Position numbers and translations under genes: made by a program. The notes beneath the pieces were generated by a model. The model had not been told where the DNA came from. It saw nothing but the letters and a program-made list of their open reading frames with translations, and made no database searches. A stretch of 38,631 nt of DNA from Planctomycetaceae bacterium. GTDB taxonomy: Bacteria > Planctomycetota > Planctomycetia > Planctomycetales > Planctomycetaceae. Shown one piece after another: positions 33,625 through 38,631 of the stretch. The first letter of the stretch is position 1. Every line of letters starts with the position of its first letter. The stretch spans positions 1-38,631 of the forward strand of contig CANJQC010000044.1 in assembly GCA_947476295.1 (NCBI GenBank), written 5' to 3'.

Positions 33625-36600
33625 CTAAATCGTATCCAGAATCTTGCCGATGTTGCTGAAGATGACGAAGTCCGCGTCATTTGGCACAACATCTTTGGTG
33701 ACTGCGAGGCTCGCGGCCGCGGCTGGTCCAGTTGTCGTCAGCGTCAGTGAGGTGTTTGATTGGATGGAAGCGACAATGTAAGCGCGGCCGCTGCCGATCA
33801 CAATCGATTGTCCAACGGCCAGTTCCGTCGTGAATAGTGTGTTAGTTCCCGTGATCACTGCACTGTTCAAAGTAATGGCGACCGTGCCGGTGATTGGTGT
33901 GTTTGCCGGATTGAATGCAGACAGCGGCGCTTCTGAAAGCGCCGTTGAATTGTAGAGCGTATTCAGCTGAGGGTGGACGTTTGGCAGATTGCTGATCTGT
34001 GTCGCCACCGTGACGCCATCGCCAATGACACGTCCAAAGACCGTGTATTTTCCGGGATCAAACCCGGCTCCATTGTTCGACGTATTGACAAACCATTGAC
34101 TTGTTCCGCTGTTGAACTGACCTCCACCCAGGAGTGCCATCGACAGTGTTCCGCTGACATTCGAATTTGCCGCGTTGAATTCATTCTGAACCGGAATCGT
34201 GGTGATGACAGAACTGATCTGACCATTGGAGACCTTAAATCCGCCACCTTGTACGAACTTGGCGCTTCCGGAGTTGGTTCGATGGGCGAACATGTTCTGA
34301 TAGGCACCGGATTCCACGTAGCTCAGGAAATTTGCCACGGTCAGCGGTGCTTCGGTATCCAGCAGCTCGACATCGTACGCTCCCTGGTTCGTGGCAAAAT
34401 GGACGACTGTCCCGATGGCCAGGTGGGCACGTACGGCGGTGTCAGCTGAATTCGCCCCGGAGCTCGCTTTCAGCACCAGCCGGTTTTCGCCATGATTCGT
34501 TGCTGTGTGCAGCAAAGTGACATTAACAGTGTAACTTCCGTCAACTCCGGCTGTGGCAGTTCCATTGTCGAACACGCCGTTGCCGTCACTGTCTACGGTA
34601 ATTGATGCTCCGGCAGTCGTGATGCCAGTCACTTGCGTGACCGAATTACGCGTAATGATCGTCCCGTTGGACTGCACCGAATCATCGGCCGTCGCGATGG
34701 CCGTCAGTGCCATTGAATCTGCATCGGTGACGGTGACCTGAGCCACTCCAGTCGCTGCTCCCGGTGCAGTCGCTTCGATCCGAGCGACAAGGTTCTGATC
34801 CTGCACACTGCCGTTCACGATTGTAAACGTCACCGGCACGCTCGCCGCCCCGGCCGGAATGGTGACGCTCGCAGGCCCCGTCAGGATGTTACTCGTTTCG
34901 TACGACAATGAAACCAAAATCGGGACGCTGGATACGAAGCTTGTTGTCACCGTTCCGGCAAGAGTCCCGGACGCTTCGCTCACAGTTGCTGCGGCAGAGG
35001 TCACGGACAACACGGCATTCTCGTTGTCGGTAACAGCGACCGTTGCTGTGCCGCTGGTAAAGCCAGTTGCTGAAGTGGTTACAATCACTGACGCAGTCCC
35101 ATCGACGATCGTATTTTCAATCGCAGCGCCTCCGAACGTCACGGACGCTGCATTGGCGGGTATGATGACCGTAGCGGGCACGGTCAGCCGAGTCGGCGTG
35201 CCGGAAAGAAGTGTGACCGTCAGCGGTTGAGTGATATCAGCCGTATTGCGAACGACTGTGTAAGTTACGGCAGTCGCACCGGCACCTTCAGATACAGTCG
35301 TCTGGTTTGCGGTCACAGTAAGGGCTGCGACTTCGTTGTCGGTCACAGTGAGGGTTGTCGTAACATTGGCAAATCCAGTGGCGGCAGCCGTAATGGTCAC
35401 CGTTGCCGAGCCGTCTGCGACAGTGTTATCTATCGCCGCAATCGGCGCTGTCACGGATGTGCTGCCCACAGGAATCGTGACCGTCGCGGGCACCGTGGCT
35501 TTCGATGTGTTGGAAGACGTCAGCGTTACGATCTGAGCTGCAGTCGTTGGACCAGTGCGTGTCACAGTCAGTGTTGATGCTGCGGTGCCTGCGTTCTCTG
35601 AGACTGTCGCCGGACTCACCGAAAGCGTCAGCGTCGGAACTGCTGCCGCGAGTAGAGCATTGGCGCGAGCAATAGCGCCGGTCGTGGAATCTGTGATGCG
35701 GGAAGAAATCAATGAGGCATCAAAGTACTTCGCCTTCTGGCTATGCTTTGCCACGTGACGCGCTGATGTATCCGAGTCAATATTTGCGGCATCATGTCCC
35801 GCGCCACCAGCCACAACCAATCTGCCGTCAAAGTTGCTGCCTCCAAGCACTTGTACGGTATCGTTGCCGCGTCGCAATGCAATCCGAGCAGATTTTCCGA
35901 CGTTGCTGGAATTCACATACACGACATCATTGCCCGCTCCGGTCTCTACCCACAGCCGCCCATGCAAAGTAGAATTCTGAAGCACGACATTGTCGTCACC
36001 ACGCCCCGTATGAATGGCTGTCACGCCGTTCACCGTTGTGCTCTGAACCACTACGCTGTCAGCGCTGTCGCCGGTACTGACGTCCAATCGACCATGGACA
36101 TTAGAATTGCTGATGCTGGCAAGGGTCGATTCCGCTCCGCTAATCGCAAGATTGCCGCTGATCGTCGCTCCATCGACAACGATCGAGGTTACGCCATTGT
36201 CACCATTCAACGTCAGATTACCATGCAGGGTTCCACCAAGAACACGCAGCGTATCCGCTCCGTCACCACCTGAAAGAGAAACATTTCCCGTCAAAGTAAT
36301 CCCAACACCAATTGTCACAACATCATCACCGCCGCCGAGCGAACCCGTCAAACTGCCTTGTAGCGCCGTCACACCCGTCGCGAGCGTGAAGTCTGTCGTC
36401 CCCTGATTGATAGTCGTTCCATTCAAACCTCGAACGACAACTGATCCGTTGTCCACAACGACTTCAACTTGGTTGGCAGCAGTGTCCCCCGTAAACTGCG
36501 CATTAGCCCCATTCAGCGAGATTTGCACATTCCCCGTCAACAGCGTTCGCAATTCCAACTGTTCCGACAGATCGTATGGACGCGGCAAACGACTGCGTGA

Positions 36601-36651
36601 ATTAGACTTACGGCAACAGATCAGACTCTTCAAGTATTCCCGAATCAGCAT
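33625..36651 (-). CDS. Large surface protein: beta-solenoid, Calx-beta domains and cyclophilin-type PPIase
   Basis: A 1008-residue secreted protein. The N-terminus lacks a classical signal peptide but has the planctomycete motif SEQLELRTLLTG at about 29-40, the LExRxLL(S/T) type found on large exported proteins of this phylum. Residues about 95-290 are nine tandem repeats of about 22 residues (TLHGNLTLNG, NVHGRLDVSTG, TLHGRLWVETGAGND), with Asp/Gly turns suggesting a parallel beta-solenoid. Three Calx-beta-like domains of about 100 residues follow at 341-640. About 760-905 is a cyclophilin fold (VELLDTEAPLTVANFLSYVE, FAHRTNSGSAKFVQGG, GTSQWFVNTS) with the catalytic Arg kept. Probably a cell-surface or matrix protein; the PPIase may help fold or anchor it. 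Confidence 0.88.
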   Translation of the reverse strand: MLIREYLKSLICCRKSNSRSRLPRPYDLSEQLELRTLLTGNVQISLNGANAQFTGDTAANQVEVVVDNGSVVVRGLNGTTINQGTTDFTLATGVTALQGSLTGSLGGGDDVVTIGVGITLTGNVSLSGGDGADTLRVLGGTLHGNLTLNGDNGVTSIVVDGATISGNLAISGAESTLASISNSNVHGRLDVSTGDSADSVVVQSTTVNGVTAIHTGRGDDNVVLQNSTLHGRLWVETGAGNDVVYVNSSNVGKSARIALRRGNDTVQVLGGSNFDGRLVVAGGAGHDAANIDSDTSARHVAKHSQKAKYFDASLISSRITDSTTGAIARANALLAAAVPTLTLSVSPATVSENAGTAASTLTVTRTGPTTAAQIVTLTSSNTSKATVPATVTIPVGSTSVTAPIAAIDNTVADGSATVTITAAATGFANVTTTLTVTDNEVAALTVTANQTTVSEGAGATAVTYTVVRNTADITQPLTVTLLSGTPTRLTVPATVIIPANAASVTFGGAAIENTIVDGTASVIVTTSATGFTSGTATVAVTDNENAVLSVTSAAATVSEASGTLAGTVTTSFVSSVPILVSLSYETSNILTGPASVTIPAGAASVPVTFTIVNGSVQDQNLVARIEATAPGAATGVAQVTVTDADSMALTAIATADDSVQSNGTIITRNSVTQVTGITTAGASITVDSDGNGVFDNGTATAGVDGSYTVNVTLLHTATNHGENRLVLKASSGANSADTAVRAHLAIGTVVHFATNQGAYDVELLDTEAPLTVANFLSYVESGAYQNMFAHRTNSGSAKFVQGGGFKVSNGQISSVITTIPVQNEFNAANSNVSGTLSMALLGGGQFNSGTSQWFVNTSNNGAGFDPGKYTVFGRVIGDGVTVATQISNLPNVHPQLNTLYNSTALSEAPLSAFNPANTPITGTVAITLNSAVITGTNTLFTTELAVGQSIVIGSGRAYIVASIQSNTSLTLTTTGPAAAASLAVTKDVVPNDADFVIFSNIGKILDTI

Positions 36652-37457
36652 TTTTGTGCCTCAGTGAGTTTCCCAGGCGATGTGAGTATAAGTCCAGGGC
36701 GTCAACGCATGACGCTCCAGACTGCGTAATCTAACGCAGTCAGCGGTACAGCAAACCAACTAACAGGCCATAGATCAAGACTTTTCTCGATCGGTAAAAG
36801 TCATTACGCCGTATTGTGCGGCTCCGCAATCTGAAAATGCAGGCTGCAACTAGGACGCCGTCTACAGCGAGTTGATGCCTTTCGGCAACACCCATCGAGA
36901 TCATCAGGAATCACCCAGCGCGGCTTCGCTTCGCTCAGTCGCAACTAGGTGTTCAAGTAAGCCGCTGTCGCGGCGGGGTTGCGTGGGAGTCCATCGTATC
37001 GGGAAGCTGTCTGCACGAAATCACGGCAAAATCACAGCAGCACAAAATCAGACACGTGCGACAAAAGTCGCTTTGTTGGAATTTGGTTTTGGTGACGAAC
37101 GCGAAATTTTTTGCTTTGGAGCGATGGTGTAATTTTTCAGGCGACTAGGAAGCTGCTGGAAGCGACTAGGCGGCCATATGACGTCGCAAAACACTGGGCA
37201 GACTGCCTTGCCACCTTTCGTCAGTTTTGCAATGAGTGAGCGCACGCTCGCCGCTCGCAGGAGATTCCGCGCAGCGAAAGAGAGAACACTAATCAGCACT
37301 GATCGCCACTAATCCGAACTTGAACGGCTCCAAAATGAGCTTTGAGCGGTAGAAGACTGGGATTTGGGCAAAGAACGGAAGCTATCAAATTACATGTGTA
37401 GCCAGAAAATATCAAGATTTTCCTAGACTCTGTTTTTCCTGCCGCTACAAATCCGTC
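36652..37457. other. Gene-free stretch with low-level repeats
   Basis: No gene recognised. Three imperfect tandem decamers of the type CACTAATC-- lie at 37287-37316 (CACTAATCAG, CACTGATCGC, CACTAATCCG). GCGACTAGG occurs twice, at about 37141 and 37162. The rest is probably degraded sequence flanking the transposase remnant. Confidence 0.5.
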
Positions 37458-37691
37458 ATGAGCAAGCCAGACAAACGCCCCGTGCATGTTGCGGAAATCA
37501 AAAAAACGTATAAAGGCAAGGTCCACGTTTCGACGTACCTCCGCCGGACGTTTCGCGAAGATGGCAAGGTCAAGCATGAGACCGTCGCCAACATCTTCGA
37601 TCTGCCGGACGATCTGCTCGCCGACGAAGTGTTCCCCGGCAACACGGCAGACCCGAAAGCATTATCTTCTACGACGCGACGAGGTCTTTAG
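37458..37691 (+). pseudogene. IS1634-like transposase remnant with internal deletion
   Basis: A 77-codon frame. Residues 14-50 (VHVSTYLRRTFREDGKVKHE, TVANIFDLPDDLL) match the N-terminus of IS1634-type transposases. They are joined directly to EVFPGNTADPKAL, which in full transposases lies well inside the protein near the catalytic core. So most of the N-terminal half and the whole C-terminal half are gone, and the product cannot transpose. The frame continues a few residues into flanking DNA and stops. Confidence 0.8.
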
Positions 37692-37698
37692 GAACTGT

Positions 37699-38319
37699 TT
37701 ATCGGCTCTCAAGCGATACTTCCGTTGGCGTTTCAGTTTCATTTCGCGGCACCGCTTTAATCCAATGCCCCACAACGTAAAACGCCAGCGGATTCAAGGT
37801 GATCGAGAGCAAGGCACCCGCCACAATCAGGTTCAGTCCATCTTCCGGCAATAAGTTCAAGCTGATGCCGAGGCCAGCCAAAATGAACGAGAATTCTCCA
37901 ATCTGGGCCAGTGCCGCCGAGACAGTTAGAGCGGTCCTGAGCGGACGCCCGAGCCACAATACAATTCCCAGCGCTACGCACGACTTGCCGATCATGATAA
38001 TGGCGACGACCAACAGGACCTAGAGTGGCTGTCGGAACAAGACTGCGGGATCGAGCATCATACCGACCGATACAAAGAAGAGCGCCGAAAACGTGTCTTG
38101 CAACGGCCGTAATTCTTCTGCAGCGCGGTGGCTCAGATCGGACTCGTGAATTACCACCCCGGCAAAGAATGCTCCGAGCGCAAACGAGACACCAAACACC
38201 TCAGCTGAGACAAACGCAATTCCCAACGAGAGTGCTATGACGCACAAGGTAAACAGTTCACGGGAACCCGTGGTTTCGATTCGCCTGAGTATCCAGGGGA
38301 AGAGACGTTTTGAATTGGG
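37699..38319 (-). pseudogene. YbaL/KefB-type cation:proton antiporter fragment with in-frame stop
   Basis: The minus-strand frame encodes transmembrane segments of a CPA2 antiporter: RELFTLCVIALSLGIAFVSA, FGVSFALGAFFAGVVIHES, LFFVSVGMML and, after the stop, RTALTVSAALAQIGEFSFIL. A TAG at 38020-38022 interrupts one frame between RQPL and VLLVVAIIM; no bases are gained or lost there, so it is a single nonsense change. The 5' half of the gene (normally about 200 residues) is missing: similarity begins near 38310 and other sequence lies upstream. Membrane transport by this copy is unlikely. Stop-codon readthrough cannot be excluded but would still lack the N-terminus. Confidence 0.85.
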
Positions 38320-38320
38320 C

Positions 38321-38631
38321 TTAGGCGGTTTGTCGCTTTGAGGCGAGCGTTGTGCCCAGATTTTCACTGACCCAAGTTCTCATCTGTTTCACAGACACGC
38401 GAGCAAAGTCGGTTCTGTATCTTCTGAGCCATTCGATTTCTTCCGACTTCTGCAGCACCCGCTCCGCCTGAGTCTCCCGACTTCGCAACAGAATTCCAGC
38501 GACGACGCGCAAAGGTGACTTGTACTGGCCAACTCGAATAAAGGATGATTGCTCCACTGTTGCGATCCTTTCGCCTTGTGTGAAAACTAGACGGTTTGAT
38601 ACCGGGGAGCGCAACAGATTTCCATTTTCCC
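38321..38631 (-). CDS. Hypothetical protein, partial
   Basis: A frame open from the window edge to a TAA at 38321, about 103 codons. I recognise no family. The last 60 residues are charged and helical (QAERVLQKSEEIEWLRRYRT, VSVKQMRTWVSENLG). The frame could begin at TTG 38614 or outside the window. It ends exactly where similarity to the antiporter begins, so it may be the 3' end of an inserted element or of a gene fused at the deletion point. It may not be a gene. Confidence 0.35.
   Translation of the reverse strand, partial: ENGNLLRSPVSNRLVFTQGERIATVEQSSFIRVGQYKSPLRVVAGILLRSRETQAERVLQKSEEIEWLRRYRTDFARVSVKQMRTWVSENLGTTLASKRQTA

Noticed and set aside
36872-37132. 86-codon plus-strand ORF
   Set aside because: It is Ser/Arg-rich with no recognisable fold and lies in a degraded repeat-like stretch.

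Overview
The window reads as chromosomal DNA of a member of the Planctomycetota, probably Planctomycetales. The signs are a DUF1553 protein, two secreted PQQ-type beta-propeller proteins, a Minf_1886-family protein, a Ser/Thr kinase with the N-terminal segment usual in this phylum, a TAT-exported Gfo/Idh/MocA oxidoreductase, and a large secreted protein with the LExRxLL-like N-terminal motif. Species cannot be fixed from sequence reading alone.

Layout. 1-3.8 kb: the end of a DUF1553 gene, glgC, a small conserved gene, tRNA-Ser(GCU) with a terminator, and a YbgC-type thioesterase. 3.8-9.2 kb: a Cys-rich secreted protein, a MarR regulator with a palindrome in its promoter, and two exported beta-propeller proteins. 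9.4-15.6 kb: a membrane coiled-coil protein; UDP-glucuronate decarboxylase and UDP-glucuronate 4-epimerase separated by ten perfect heptamer repeats; a gene-free stretch with a large palindromic repeat; and a lipoprotein. 15.7-17.9 kb: a minus-strand operon of metF, esterase and Nudix hydrolase with overlapping stop and start codons. 18.3-22.9 kb: a second Cys-rich secreted protein, an SppA-like peptidase, a Cys/His-rich lipoprotein, a Minf_1886 protein and a RicT/PSP1 protein. 22.9-24.3 kb: a decay zone with transposase and glycosyltransferase remnants and three palindromic elements. 24.4-26.5 kb: dcd and gatA. 26.7-31.3 kb, minus strand: SGNH hydrolase, TPR-thioredoxin protein and Gfo/Idh/MocA oxidoreductase. 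31.6-36.7 kb, minus strand: a kinase fused to a degenerate receiver domain, and a 1008-residue surface protein with a beta-solenoid, Calx-beta domains and a cyclophilin domain. 36.7-38.6 kb: a second decay zone with an internally deleted IS1634-like transposase and a YbaL-type antiporter broken by an in-frame TAG.

Links between genes. The two nucleotide-sugar enzymes both use UDP-glucuronate, so they form a branch point for surface polysaccharide. The metF operon looks translationally coupled. Three Cys-rich exported proteins fit the classical picture of Cys- and Pro-rich planctomycete cell envelopes, but their function is unknown. No complete mobile element, CRISPR array or defence system is visible. 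The most unusual features are the dispersed palindromic repeat family (three loci), the kinase with a receiver that lacks its phospho-acceptor, and the solenoid/Calx-beta/cyclophilin fusion.
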